Source: an uncultured Eubacteriales bacterium
GTDB lineage: Bacteria > Bacillota > Clostridia > Christensenellales > CAG-917
Reading direction: 5' to 3'
NCBI GenBank assembly: GCA_900544575.1
Contig: UQVO01000002.1
Coordinates: 62,001-126,000 of the forward strand
DNA: 64,000 nucleotides
Of the stretch, positions 8,531-17,193 are shown in pieces. The notes under the pieces are model-generated. The model saw nothing but the letters and a program-made list of their open reading frames with translations. It did not search any database and was not told the origin of the DNA. Positions within the stretch are counted from its first letter, which is position 1. Each line of letters opens with the position of its first letter. The translations under genes and the position numbers were made by a program.

Positions 8531-10273
8531 TCACCTCAGGAAATTGTCCTTTTTTCCGCCGAAAAACGACGTTCGCCGTTCCGTCGGCTTTGCCGCGGCG
8601 CGGTTTTCCCCTATGCGGTCGTAAAGGGGAACTCCTTTTTCGTAAAGGATGTAAAGCCCTGCGGCAGCGACTGCCGCCGCAACAACGGCTATCAGACACC
8701 AGTATATCGCTTTCACTCCCGCGCTGCCTATGTCGTCTTCCAACCCTGCGAGGAATATTCCCGCCACCATAAACAGTATCGCCGGCGCAATGCAAAGCAA
8801 TACGGGTATCATCGTTGCCATATTCCCGCCGATGTTGCTGCGCATATCCGACTGCGATTTCCAGTGCACGTTGCCTTTTTTGATGTCGTAGTAGATGTGA
8901 ATCGCGCTCGTTCCCGCGCAGAAAAGCAGCGTCGTCGCGGCTATCGCGACGGCCGCTCCGGGACCTATTCCGTACAGCGCCACCGCCAGCACGAGCATCA
9001 CGACCAAAGCGACCGCCGCCGTAATCAGCGCAAAAAGCAGTTTTGCGGTCACGGACGCTTTCGGGGAAATCGGCAGAAATTTGGAGATAAAGAAGGACTC
9101 CCCCTCTCTCGAATACGCGCTCATTGCCACCATATTTGTGCCGCACAGGAAAATGAGAGCGTAAAGCAGGATTATCCCCGCCATCATCATCTCTCCCGAT
9201 AGCTCGCTGCCCGACTGTTCGGCGTCGCCGCGTATGAAGAAGAACATCACCGCCATCACAATCGGCGCGAGGATAATGTTGGAAAACATTCCCATAGCCA
9301 TGGACGGGTTGCGCATTATGGAAAGGAAATCGCGCTTCATCAGTGCGGGGATAAGACGGGTTTTGCGGAAAGCGGCTTTCCCTTTGCTCTCTTCGCGGTG
9401 AGCTTCCGTCTGCCGCACGGTAATTCTGCGGTAGAACAGCATCGCAAGCCCCACGGATACCAGCGCCAGCCCCGCCCATATGCCGACCGATATGCCGAAG
9501 TTTTTCGCCGCGTCGATTCCGAGACACATCGAAAGCAGCGCGCGGTTGGGATACATCACGTCGGAAAGCAAGGCAAGCCCGTCGAGGACTCCCTGCGAAA
9601 TTCCCTCACCGCTTTGTCCGAAGCCCTCGGTGTTGACGAAAAACATAAACACCATATAGGCGACCATAAGCACTATGTAGAAAAACAGCGAAAAGAGGGT
9701 TTTCACCACGGAACGGCCTTTGAGATAAGTGCCTATCCACATCACGGGCATCGAAAACAGCACCACTATGAACAGCGGCAGCAGCGGCGCGGCAAGGATA
9801 ATCACCGCAATGAGCGGGAAAAATCCGTAAAACATCGGATTTCCGAACGCGGCATACGTCACCGAAACGGTGAGCAGCGTCGGCAGCAGGAATACGGCGG
9901 CGGTTTTGAGCGCGCCGATGTACACAAGCAGCAGTTTCGCAAAAAAGACTGCGGTCGGCGACACGGGCAGCGAAGAAAGGAAAGCTCCGTCCTCTGCCGA
10001 GTACAGCGTGCCGAGCACGGACGGCATCATCATAAACAGGATGAAGAGCTGAACGGCGGAAAGTATCGCGTTCAGGAGCGTCATCGCCGAATAGCGCGTG
10101 GTAAGCTGCGCGGCGGCAAAACCCAGCATAACGCAGATGAGCACCACGAGCGGCAGCATGGAAAGTATCATCACCGTGGACTGCGGCAGTTTGCGCTTTC
10201 CGGTATTAACCTCTTTTTCCACGGCGTAACGGTTGCGGTACAGCACGCGGAATACAGTCAGAAAATCTTTCAT
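8531..10273 (-). CDS. ABC-2 type exporter permease, 580 aa
   Basis: Polytopic membrane protein with about 12 hydrophobic segments arranged as two similar halves, split near residues 285-310 by a basic stretch (RQTEAHREESKGKAAFRKTRL). This organisation fits large putative ABC exporter membrane subunits of Bacillota. The substrate cannot be read from the sequence. Its start overlaps the stop of the upstream ATPase gene by one base, so the two form one transporter. Confidence 0.85.
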   Translation of the reverse strand: MKDFLTVFRVLYRNRYAVEKEVNTGKRKLPQSTVMILSMLPLVVLICVMLGFAAAQLTTRYSAMTLLNAILSAVQLFILFMMMPSVLGTLYSAEDGAFLSSLPVSPTAVFFAKLLLVYIGALKTAAVFLLPTLLTVSVTYAAFGNPMFYGFFPLIAVIILAAPLLPLFIVVLFSMPVMWIGTYLKGRSVVKTLFSLFFYIVLMVAYMVFMFFVNTEGFGQSGEGISQGVLDGLALLSDVMYPNRALLSMCLGIDAAKNFGISVGIWAGLALVSVGLAMLFYRRITVRQTEAHREESKGKAAFRKTRLIPALMKRDFLSIMRNPSMAMGMFSNIILAPIVMAVMFFFIRGDAEQSGSELSGEMMMAGIILLYALIFLCGTNMVAMSAYSREGESFFISKFLPISPKASVTAKLLFALITAAVALVVMLVLAVALYGIGPGAAVAIAATTLLFCAGTSAIHIYYDIKKGNVHWKSQSDMRSNIGGNMATMIPVLLCIAPAILFMVAGIFLAGLEDDIGSAGVKAIYWCLIAVVAAAVAAAGLYILYEKGVPLYDRIGENRAAAKPTERRTSFFGGKKDNFLR

Positions 10274-11040
10274 TATTCCGCAAAGGCGTCTTCGCCGTGT
10301 CCGCTTCCGTCGGCGTCTTCGCCGTCCGTGATTTTGAGGAAGAGTTCTTCAAGAGATTCGTCGAGTCCGCGGGTTTTGAGTTCCGCCAGCGTGCAGTCGG
10401 CGACGAGTTTCCCGTCGTCGATTATGCCCACTCTGTCGCAGACTTTCTCCACCACGTCGAGGACGTGAGAGCTGAAAAACACGCAGTTTCCTTTGTCGGC
10501 GTGCTCTCTCATCAGCTTTTTGAGATTGTACGACGACTTCGGGTCAAGCCCCGTCATGGGTTCGTCGAGTATCCACACCTTGGGCTCGTGAATGAGCGCT
10601 CCTATGATGTTGAGCTTCTGTTTCATTCCGTGGGAATAGGACTTAATCTGCCGTCCTATCGCTTCACGCAGGGCGAAAAGGTCGAGATATTTCTCCAATC
10701 TTTCCTGCCTTACGGAGGCGGGCACGTCGAAAACGTCGCACATAAAATTGACGAATTCCGTCCCCGTCAGCCCCTCGTACAGAACGTGGTCGTCGGAGAC
10801 GTAGCCGATTTGTCGCTTTGCGGCAATGGGGTCGTCTTTGAGGTTGATGCCGCAGACGGTGACGCTGCCGCGCTCGAAGCCGACAATGCCCGTAATGCAC
10901 TTGATTGTGGTGGATTTGCCTGCGCCGTTGGGGCCGATAAAGCCGTATATTTCCCCTTCGCGGATTTCCAGCGAAAGCGAATCGACGGAGGGTTTGGGAT
11001 TGCCCGTATAAGTTTTCGTCAAGTCGTGAATGATGAGCAT
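10273..11040 (-). CDS. ABC transporter ATP-binding protein (255 aa)
   Basis: ATPase partner of the following permease. Walker A GPNGAGKSTTIK near residue 39, Q-loop region QIGYVSDDHVLYEGLTG, signature YSHGMKQKLNIIGAL near 138, Walker B VWILDEPMTGLDPKS near 157 and H-loop SSHVLD near 195. The divergent signature (YSHGMKQK) and sequence match ABC-2/CcmA-type exporters. A consensus promoter lies about 50 nt upstream of the ATG. Confidence 0.95.
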   Translation of the reverse strand: MLIIHDLTKTYTGNPKPSVDSLSLEIREGEIYGFIGPNGAGKSTTIKCITGIVGFERGSVTVCGINLKDDPIAAKRQIGYVSDDHVLYEGLTGTEFVNFMCDVFDVPASVRQERLEKYLDLFALREAIGRQIKSYSHGMKQKLNIIGALIHEPKVWILDEPMTGLDPKSSYNLKKLMREHADKGNCVFFSSHVLDVVEKVCDRVGIIDDGKLVADCTLAELKTRGLDESLEELFLKITDGEDADGSGHGEDAFAE

Positions 11041-11091
11041 ATCAGAGGTTGCGGCGGCGGAGTGATGTGGTTTTGTCGTGCCACCGAAAGA

Positions 11092-11120
11092 ATTATATGC
11101 AAAATTCGCCGCAATGTAAA
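11092..11120 (-). promoter_or_regulatory. Sigma-A-type promoter for the ABC exporter operon
   Basis: Minus strand TTTACA, 17-bp spacer, TATAAT. It gives a leader of about 45 nt before the ATPase gene and probably also serves the permease and ruvX. Confidence 0.75.
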
Positions 11121-11218
11121 GGAAAACGCACCGCGTCGCGCGTACGAGAAAGGCGTCGACGCACGGTGACCGCGGCCGCCCGTGCCCACGCAGGCGCCGT
11201 CGCGGACACGGACAAGCG

Positions 11219-12619
11219 TCAGGGCTCGCTCGGCTTGTCGGGCAGCGTCACGACGATTTCGAGCGGAATTTGACCGAGTTTCACCCCCGGCACCCCTTTC
11301 ATCACGGTGCCGTTGACGGAAAGAGAGGGCTCGCCGCGCTCTATTTTCACCTTGTGCCGCACCCCGTTATGCCGCAAAACGCACTCGGCACTCATTATCT
11401 CACTCGGAAAATCGGGTGTTATCCGCAGTTCGTCCCCTTCTGCTGAAATGCCGAAATTTGCGCTGAAAGTTCTGCTTTTCGGCATAAAACTACTCTTGAT
11501 TTTGGCGTTTTTCAGAATACTTTTCTCTCTACCGCTCTGCCCGAACAGCATTTGCATCAATGTCGGCGAAGACAGCGCTCGGGCAAGCAGAAGCAAATCC
11601 CCGTCGAATCTGGCAAACACGACGCTGCCCTGTCCGAAAGGTATTCTCTTCACTTTGAAAGGCGGCATTTTGCCGTAATCGCCGTAGTTTTCGAGCCTTA
11701 CCGCATAGGCGTATTCGTCCAGATTTTCCGTCGTGCTGAGTTCTCCCAGCTTTTGAAGAAAAGCCGCTCTCGTTTCGGGAGGTGCGGAAGCAAAGGTGTC
11801 AAAGCGCGCAAGAATGCCGCACGGGTCGTAAAATGCCGAAAAATCGAAAATTGAGATATTGTCCAGCGAGTCGAATACGTTGTTCAGGCAGGCGCACAGG
11901 TCATCCGTGAGCGCGAGATACCTCTCGTCGAAGTTTTCGGTGTCGTATCCCATCTCCCCCGCGCAGAATTTGGAGAATATTACGCTGCCTTTCAGCCGTT
12001 TGCATTCGGCCGAGCGCGAGCGCAGCCGAGGGTGTTTTGCCGTGCGAAGCGCGGCGGCGCGTATGTCGTCGGTCACGGTGATTCGTTCGCACAAAAACGC
12101 CAGTTTTTTGCAGAGCGCGAAACGGAATGCCGTTTCCATTGCGTCGATTTCCTTGAACGTCAGCGTTCTGGCGGCATTGAACGCTTCCAGCATTTTCGCC
12201 GTCCTGTCTTCGCAGAATATATATCGCGAATGCGAAAGCGTCGCCTCCGCAATGATTACGCAGCGCGGAGTCCCGTTCACGGCAGGCAGGTCTTGCAGGA
12301 CTGAAAAATCCGTTTTCGTCAGCTTTTTCAGTTCCTCTTTTCTGTCCGCGAGCGTCAGAAAGAGCCGTCGGAGTTCCGTGTCGGAACATTCCGCATCCGT
12401 TCGCCTGAGGGCGCGCTTTATTTTGCGTTTGTACGGGGCGAAGCGTATCTCCTTTCCGCCGTCCGTCGGTGCGGGAAGAGAGCGCGCAAGCTCCTCTGCA
12501 AGCGCCGCAAACTCCTTTTCGTCGCACACAGAGCTGAACTCCTCTCTTTCCTTTTTGAGAGTCAGCAGAAAAATTATTATAAAAATCGCGGTCACTCCGC
12601 CCGCCACGGCGTATTCCAT
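11219..12619 (-). CDS. Unrecognised membrane-anchored protein (466 aa)
   Basis: I do not recognise this protein. Residues 5-20 (VAGGVTAIFIIIFLLT) are a single N-terminal hydrophobic helix followed by KKERE, so it is probably a signal anchor. The rest is soluble: a basic segment near 65 (YKRKIKRALRR), a mixed alpha region with several cysteines, and a beta-rich C-terminus (ITPDFPSEIMSAECVLRHNG, VKLGQIPLEIVVTLPDKPSEP). Residues 300-335 (FKVKRIPFGQGSVVFARFDGDLLLLARAL) look like a domain core. It is monocistronic between the RNase P RNA terminator and the ABC exporter. Codon use is like that of its neighbours, so I see no sign of transfer. Confidence 0.7.
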   Translation of the reverse strand: MEYAVAGGVTAIFIIIFLLTLKKEREEFSSVCDEKEFAALAEELARSLPAPTDGGKEIRFAPYKRKIKRALRRTDAECSDTELRRLFLTLADRKEELKKLTKTDFSVLQDLPAVNGTPRCVIIAEATLSHSRYIFCEDRTAKMLEAFNAARTLTFKEIDAMETAFRFALCKKLAFLCERITVTDDIRAAALRTAKHPRLRSRSAECKRLKGSVIFSKFCAGEMGYDTENFDERYLALTDDLCACLNNVFDSLDNISIFDFSAFYDPCGILARFDTFASAPPETRAAFLQKLGELSTTENLDEYAYAVRLENYGDYGKMPPFKVKRIPFGQGSVVFARFDGDLLLLARALSSPTLMQMLFGQSGREKSILKNAKIKSSFMPKSRTFSANFGISAEGDELRITPDFPSEIMSAECVLRHNGVRHKVKIERGEPSLSVNGTVMKGVPGVKLGQIPLEIVVTLPDKPSEP

Positions 12620-12774
12620 ACCCGCGATTGTTGCCGTTTTCGCGGGGATTTATTCTTGTAAACCGCGGGGCGCATTCACTTGCGCGGATTGACGGTAGTT
12701 TTTGCCTTGCATTTTGTGTATGATGAAACAACACTTTGCCGATTGCGGAAGTCGCCGACGGAAAAGCGTCGCGC

Positions 12775-12815
12775 ATAAAAAATCCCCGCAAAAAGGCTTG
12801 GTCTTTTTGCGGGGG
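12775..12815 (-). terminator. Intrinsic terminator of RNase P RNA
   Basis: Minus strand CCCCGCAAAAAG - ACCAAG - CCTTTTTGCGGGG followed by ATTTTTTATG. It starts directly after the RNA's closing helix. Confidence 0.92.
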
Positions 12816-12816
12816 C

Positions 12817-13133
12817 GTGCGAGCATAGTCTGTAAGCCGAGTTCTGTCTTGGGCGGCGATCTATCTTGACCGTACGTTGCCGTGCGGTTCCAGCGGACGG
12901 GAGCTTGCGGGCCGCATTTCACGCTCCTTTCTTGCACCGGGTGGGGTTTACATCGCGCCTCGTCGCCGATTTGCGGGTGAGCTCTTACCTCGCCTTTCCA
13001 TCCTTACCCTTGCGGGCGGTTTTTTTCTGTTGCACTTTCCTTGAAGTCGCCTTCACAGGCAGTTAACCTGCACCCTTGCCCTGCGGTGCTCGGACTTTCC
13101 TCACGTTTCCGTGCCGCCGTCCGACTATCTCGC
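12817..13133 (-). ncRNA. rnpB: RNase P RNA (class A/B, M1-type)
   Basis: Catalytic RNA that matures tRNA 5' ends. On the minus strand the hallmark GAGGAAAGTCC (CR-I/P4 strand) is near the 5' end, ACAGAA and GGCTTACAG are near the 3' end, and GGTAAGAG-type and TGTAAACCCCACC strands lie between. The termini pair as P1: GCGAG-ATAGTC with GACTAT-G-CTCGC. About 317 nt, then a strong terminator. It stands alone between recN and the 466-aa gene. Confidence 0.95.
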
Positions 13134-13139
13134 TCAATC

Positions 13140-13168
13140 ATTTAATCACAAAAAAACCGCCCGCGCAA
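13140..13168 (-). promoter_or_regulatory. Promoter of rnpB
   Basis: Minus strand TTGCGC, 17 bp, TTAAAT, which ends about 6 nt before the P1 helix of RNase P RNA, where transcription should begin. Confidence 0.6.
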
Positions 13169-13271
13169 GGGATTTCGGCACCGCATTTGCAAAATTCGCA
13201 CTCCCAACCGCCCTTTTTCGGTCTTTATTCTTTCGGATTGCTTTATCCGCAAGGCGGCAAAGGGCGCCGGG

Positions 13272-13306
13272 GCAAAACAAAACCGACGTGACAACGCGTC
13301 GGTTTT
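13272..13306 (-). terminator. Intrinsic terminator after recN
   Basis: Minus strand AAAACCGACG - CGTTGTCA - CGTCGGTTTT followed by GTTTTG. Ends the nadK-argR-recN transcript before rnpB. Confidence 0.88.
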
Positions 13307-13330
13307 GAAAGCCAACGGTCGATTGCCGCT

Positions 13331-15025
13331 TTATTTTGCCAAGGATTTTTTGTAATCCGCCGCCCACTTTTTCATTTCGAGCGCGTGAGGAACGGCGTGC
13401 GAAGAATAGTCGTTGCCGCCGATGAGTCTTGCAATCTCGTCCGTGTCGTCTTCAAGCAGCGTAAGATGTGTGAGGGTCTTGCCCTCTTCGACGGATTTGG
13501 CTATCAGGAAGTGGCTGTCCGCCATTGCGGCAAGACTCGGCATATGCGTGATTGCGATGACCTGTCTTGCGCGGGAGATGTTGCACATTTTCTCCGCGAC
13601 GACCGCCGAAATGTGTCCCGAAATGCCCGTGTCGATTTCGTCGAAAACCATTGTGCCTATACTGTCTATTCCCGCAACGATGTTTTTGAGCGCAAGCATA
13701 AAGCGCGACATTTCGCCGCCCGATATGATTTTGGCGAGAGGTTTGAGAGGTTCGCCCACGTTTGGCGAAATGAGGAATTCCACACGGTCGCCGCCGCTTT
13801 CTCCGACTGCGTCGGGCGCATAGTCGCAGTTTATCTGCACTTTGAAAGTCGTGCCGCCCATTCCGAGGTCGCCGAGTTCCTTGGTCATCGAGCGTTCGAA
13901 CGCTTCCGCCGCGGTGCGGCGCAGCGCACCCAGTTTCTCCGCCGCCGCCGAAAGACTTTTGCCCGTGGATGCGATTTCTTTTTCCAGCTCCGCCGTGCGT
14001 TCGGCCGCGTTGGCGAGTTCGTCCGCCTCTTTCGCCGCTTTTTCGTAAAACGCGCGTACCGCGGCGTAACTCCCGCCGTATTTTCTCTGGATGTTTCTGA
14101 CGAGTTCAAGCCTTTCCTCGACCTCGTCCGCGCTCTTTGCGTCGAAATCCAACTCCCGCATCATATCTCCGACCGTTTCGCTGATGTCCGCAATCTCGGT
14201 TTTCGCCGCGTCCAGTCTTTCGCAAAGCGGGTCGATGTTTTTATCGTATGCGGAGATGGAAGCAAGACTGCCTGCCGCCGCTTTGATGCTGCCGCTCACC
14301 GACGCACCGTCGTAGCCGTCGAGAATGTTTCTCGCCGAGGAAAGCGCCGACAGCAGTTTTTCGGTGTTGCGGATGCGCTTGCGCTTATCGAGAAGGTCGT
14401 CTTCCTCGCCTTCCGCAATGTCTGCGCGCTCTATCTCTTCGAGCTGAAAACGCAGGATGTCGAGGCGTCTTTCGCGTTCGCTTTCGTCGCCGAAGCGCGC
14501 ATATTCTTCTTTGAGCGTGCGGTATTTTCCGAAGAGCGCCGCGACCGTCTCTTTTGCGGACGCGATGTCCGCTCCGCCCATTCCGTCCAGCATCCCTTCG
14601 TGGTTCGAGGGTTTGACGAGCGACTGATGCTCGTGCTGTCCGTGGATGTCCACCAGCAGTTCCGTCAGCCCTTTCAGGACGGAAAGCGTGGTCAGTCTTC
14701 CGTTTATGCGGCATTCGTTTTTTCCGTCCGCGCTCATTTTTCTGCGGATGAGCAGAATTTCTTCCGCGTCTATGCCGACGCCTTCGAGATACTCCGCAAC
14801 CTGCGGCGTGAGATAATCGGAAAAAACCGCCTCCACGGCGGCGAAATCCGTCCCGTAACGTATGAGGGAACGGTCGGCTCTCTCGCCGAGCACGAAATTC
14901 AGCGCGTCGATAATCAAAGACTTGCCCGCGCCCGTTTCACCGCTCAGGATGTTGAGGTTTGCGCCGAGGGAAAGCTCCAATTTGTCTATGAGCGCGATGT
15001 TCTGCACCGTAACGGACGCAATCAT
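13331..15025 (-). CDS. recN: DNA repair protein RecN (564 aa)
   Basis: SMC-like ATPase acting early in double-strand break repair. Walker A GETGAGKSLIIDAL near residue 30, long coiled-coil arms (about 150-350) and the C-terminal signature KIISGGEMSRFMLALK plus Walker B MVFDEIDTGISG, then ITHMPSLAAMADSHFLI. Length is normal. Its ATG overlaps the argR stop by 4 nt (ATGA). The argR-recN pairing is conserved across Bacillota. Confidence 0.97.
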   Translation of the reverse strand: MIASVTVQNIALIDKLELSLGANLNILSGETGAGKSLIIDALNFVLGERADRSLIRYGTDFAAVEAVFSDYLTPQVAEYLEGVGIDAEEILLIRRKMSADGKNECRINGRLTTLSVLKGLTELLVDIHGQHEHQSLVKPSNHEGMLDGMGGADIASAKETVAALFGKYRTLKEEYARFGDESERERRLDILRFQLEEIERADIAEGEEDDLLDKRKRIRNTEKLLSALSSARNILDGYDGASVSGSIKAAAGSLASISAYDKNIDPLCERLDAAKTEIADISETVGDMMRELDFDAKSADEVEERLELVRNIQRKYGGSYAAVRAFYEKAAKEADELANAAERTAELEKEIASTGKSLSAAAEKLGALRRTAAEAFERSMTKELGDLGMGGTTFKVQINCDYAPDAVGESGGDRVEFLISPNVGEPLKPLAKIISGGEMSRFMLALKNIVAGIDSIGTMVFDEIDTGISGHISAVVAEKMCNISRARQVIAITHMPSLAAMADSHFLIAKSVEEGKTLTHLTLLEDDTDEIARLIGGNDYSSHAVPHALEMKKWAADYKKSLAK

Positions 15026-15477
15026 GGACGCAGAATTTCCTCCAATTTTTCCGCTACGAGAGCCGCGTTTTCGATTTCGTCCACGGCCACGAAAATGGTG
15101 TTGTCCCCCGCTATGACGCCGAGAATGCAGTCCATATTCATACGGTCTATGGTTTCGGCAGCCGCGTTTGCGGACCCCGTTTCGGTCTTTATGACGACAA
15201 GGTTTTCCGCCGCGCGTATGGAAAGCACGGTGTTGCGGAAGACGCTGATAAAGCGTTCCGCTTTCGTATCCTTGCGCGGCTGCGCGGTGTAGCGGTATCC
15301 TTTGCCGTCTGCCGCAGTCGTCTTGATAAGGTTCATATCGCGGATGTCGCGCGATACGGTCGCCTGCGTCACGGAAAACCCTTCCGCCGCAAGCCTTGTC
15401 ACAAGTTCTTCCTGCGTATCCACGTCATATGCCGCAATTATGTCGAGTATCTTGCGCTGACGCGCTTCTCTGCTCAC
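15022..15477 (-). CDS. argR: Arginine repressor (151 aa, GTG start)
   Basis: Hexameric arginine-responsive regulator. The N-terminal winged helix carries SREARQRKILDIIAAYDVDTQEELVTRL and the recognition helix TQATVSRDIRDMNL. The C-terminal core has IDRMNMDCILGVIAGDNTIFVAV, including the arginine-binding GDNTIFVA. Translation should start at GTG, which overlaps the nadK stop as GTGA and has AGGTG about 8 nt upstream; a longer open frame through nadK is spurious. It may regulate the upstream promoter region, where a repeated 10-mer is found. Confidence 0.93.
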   Translation of the reverse strand: MSREARQRKILDIIAAYDVDTQEELVTRLAAEGFSVTQATVSRDIRDMNLIKTTAADGKGYRYTAQPRKDTKAERFISVFRNTVLSIRAAENLVVIKTETGSANAAAETIDRMNMDCILGVIAGDNTIFVAVDEIENAALVAEKLEEILRP

Positions 15478-16292
15478 GATTCCGTCACCTCCGCCGATTG
15501 CGCCAGACCCCATCTGTTCATTTTGTCCAGCAGTTTTTCGTAAAATCCTCTGCCGCCCGCGTCGATGAAAGGTGCGCTGACGGCGGCTTTTTTTACTTTG
15601 ACCACGGATTTCGCGCCGAGTTCCGCCGCGGCGGCGCCGTCGACCACAAGCAATGAGAGGTCGCCCGCGATTATGCGCAGCTCGATGAGTGCGTTTGCCC
15701 CGACGACGAGAGGACGGGAATGCAGGGTGTGGGGACACACCGCGTTTACGGTCAGCGCGTCGAGGTCGGGCGCAAGCACGGGACCACCCGCGGAAAGCGA
15801 ATACGCAGTCGAACCCGTGGGGGTCGCAACTATCATACCGTCGCTTCTGTACGCGTCGGCAAACTGCCCGTCCACATAAAGTTCGACGCTGACGGGGCGT
15901 GTGGTTGCGCTTTTTACGACGATGTCGTTGAGAGCGAGAAATTTGCCCTTTTCCGTTGTGCATTCGAGGAGCATACGGTGCACTGCCTTTCCGTGCAGAA
16001 GAGCTTCCGCGATGTCGTCGGGCTTCGCTTCCGCGTCGAACTGCGTGAGAAAACCGAGATTTCCGCAGTTCACCCCGACGAGGGGAACATTCGCGCGTGC
16101 CGCGCGCACCGCGGCTTCCAGCATAGTGCCGTCGCCGCCGAAGGCAAGCAGCCTTTGGCAGTCTGCGGGCACGGCTTCGTCGGCGGAAATCTCTTTCAGC
16201 GCGAAATCTCCGCGTGCGGAAAGCGCCGCGAGCACGGCGTTCCTGACAGGATGGCAAACGAGCGTTGATTTTGTAAAAACAGCGATTTTCAT
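15474..16292 (-). CDS. nadK: NAD kinase (272 aa)
   Basis: Phosphorylates NAD to NADP. The GGDGTMLEAAR-type motif (FGGDGTMLEAAVRA) is at residues 51-63, NCGNLGFLTQFD near 77, ALNDIVV near 122 and SDGMIVATPTGSTAYSLSAGGP near 150, all family hallmarks. Length is normal. It is the first gene of the nadK-argR-recN unit and has its own promoter 24 nt upstream, although tlyA and oapA lie further upstream on the same strand. Confidence 0.96.
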   Translation of the reverse strand: MKIAVFTKSTLVCHPVRNAVLAALSARGDFALKEISADEAVPADCQRLLAFGGDGTMLEAAVRAARANVPLVGVNCGNLGFLTQFDAEAKPDDIAEALLHGKAVHRMLLECTTEKGKFLALNDIVVKSATTRPVSVELYVDGQFADAYRSDGMIVATPTGSTAYSLSAGGPVLAPDLDALTVNAVCPHTLHSRPLVVGANALIELRIIAGDLSLLVVDGAAAAELGAKSVVKVKKAAVSAPFIDAGGRGFYEKLLDKMNRWGLAQSAEVTES

Positions 16293-16315
16293 AATCCGAA
16301 TTCCGTCTGCGTAAG

Positions 16316-16344
16316 ATTATACATTGCCGCGGAATATAATTCAA
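16316..16344 (-). promoter_or_regulatory. Sigma-A-type promoter of nadK-argR-recN
   Basis: Minus strand TTGAAT, 17-bp spacer, perfect TATAAT. The leader is only about 17 nt. One copy of the repeated TGCATAAAAT motif lies directly upstream of the -35. Confidence 0.75.
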
Positions 16345-16352
16345 GCGATTGA

Positions 16353-16469
16353 TGCATAAAATATGCCATATTTTATATCAAAAGACAAATTATAAGGTTT
16401 TGAGAGAATTTTATGCACGAAGACGGAGATTTATGAAGACTTGACGTATAAATATAAACTGCATAAAAT
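16353..16469. repeat. Three exact copies of TGCATAAAAT upstream of nadK
   Basis: The 10-mer TGCATAAAAT occurs at 16353-16362 (plus), 16408-16417 (minus) and 16460-16469 (plus) within the 193-nt gap between tlyA and nadK. The gap is much more AT-rich than its surroundings. The copies flank the promoter on its upstream side, as operator or activator sites would. Confidence 0.6.
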
Positions 16470-16485
16470 GCCGCGGCGCGGCGTT

Positions 16486-17193
16486 TCACTTGCGCAGATA
16501 CAGCAGATATTCCGTGTTTTTGTCGGACGACGAAACTTTTGTCGGAGTGACGCCCAAGACTTCGAAGCCGCATTCCCGTGCGGCGGACTTCACGCTTTCG
16601 AGCGCCGAAAGTCTGTCCTTTTCCGAAAGCACTATTCCCTTTTTGCTCAACGCGCGTTTTCCCGCTTCGAACTGCGGTTTGACCAGCACCACGGCTTCGC
16701 CGCCCTTGCGGAGCACGCCGTAAAACGCGGGCAGGACCAGTTTGAGCGAGATGAAGCTCAGGTCGGCGGAGAGGAAATCCTTGTCGCCGTAAGGCGGAAG
16801 TTCGCGTGCGTTTGCGCGGAGAAACGTGACGCGGGGGTCACCCGAGAGTTTTTCCGGAAGAGCGCACTCCCCCACATCGACCGCAAGCACGCTCTTTGCC
16901 CCGTGTCTGAGCAGGAAGTCGGTGAAACCGCCGTTCGAGCACCCTATATCGGCGCAGTCGAGCCCCGAAACCGCGAATCCGAACACGCGGTGCGCCTCTT
17001 CGATTTTGTACGCGCCCTGCGAGGCGTAGTCCTCGTCGGAAAGTATCTCGACTTTGTCGCTTTCCGCGACGTCGGCGGCAGGTTTGAGAATTTGTCTGCC
17101 GTTGACGGCGACCCTTCCTCGCAGAATGAGATTTTCCGCATACGTCCGCGAGCGCAGTCCGAATTCCGTTTGAAGAAATTTGTCAAGTCGCAT
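16486..17193 (-). CDS. tlyA: TlyA family rRNA 2'-O-methyltransferase (about 235 aa)
   Basis: FtsJ-like SAM-dependent methyltransferase with an N-terminal S4 RNA-binding domain; characterised members 2'-O-methylate rRNA. S4: MRLDKFLQTEFGLRSRTYAENLILRGRVAVNG. Methyltransferase: CADIGCSNGGFTDFLLRHGA (SAM site), VDVGECALP, SADLSFISLKLVLP and LVKPQFEAGK. I chose the ATG at MRLDKF by homology; it overlaps oapA by 11 nt and no strong ribosome-binding site is visible, so MRTRTPM just upstream is possible. tlyA next to nadK, argR and recN is a conserved neighbourhood. Confidence 0.93.
   Translation of the reverse strand: MRLDKFLQTEFGLRSRTYAENLILRGRVAVNGRQILKPAADVAESDKVEILSDEDYASQGAYKIEEAHRVFGFAVSGLDCADIGCSNGGFTDFLLRHGAKSVLAVDVGECALPEKLSGDPRVTFLRANARELPPYGDKDFLSADLSFISLKLVLPAFYGVLRKGGEAVVLVKPQFEAGKRALSKKGIVLSEKDRLSALESVKSAARECGFEVLGVTPTKVSSSDKNTEYLLYLRK

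Noticed and set aside
13385..15292. 635-aa plus-strand ORF opposite recN/argR
   Set aside because: Antisense shadow; recN and argR on the minus strand have all their motifs.
15478..16344. Long open frame upstream of argR giving a 440-aa protein
   Set aside because: The first 290 codons run out of frame through nadK with arginine-rich nonsense; ArgR homology begins at the GTG at 15477, which overlaps the nadK stop and has a binding site.
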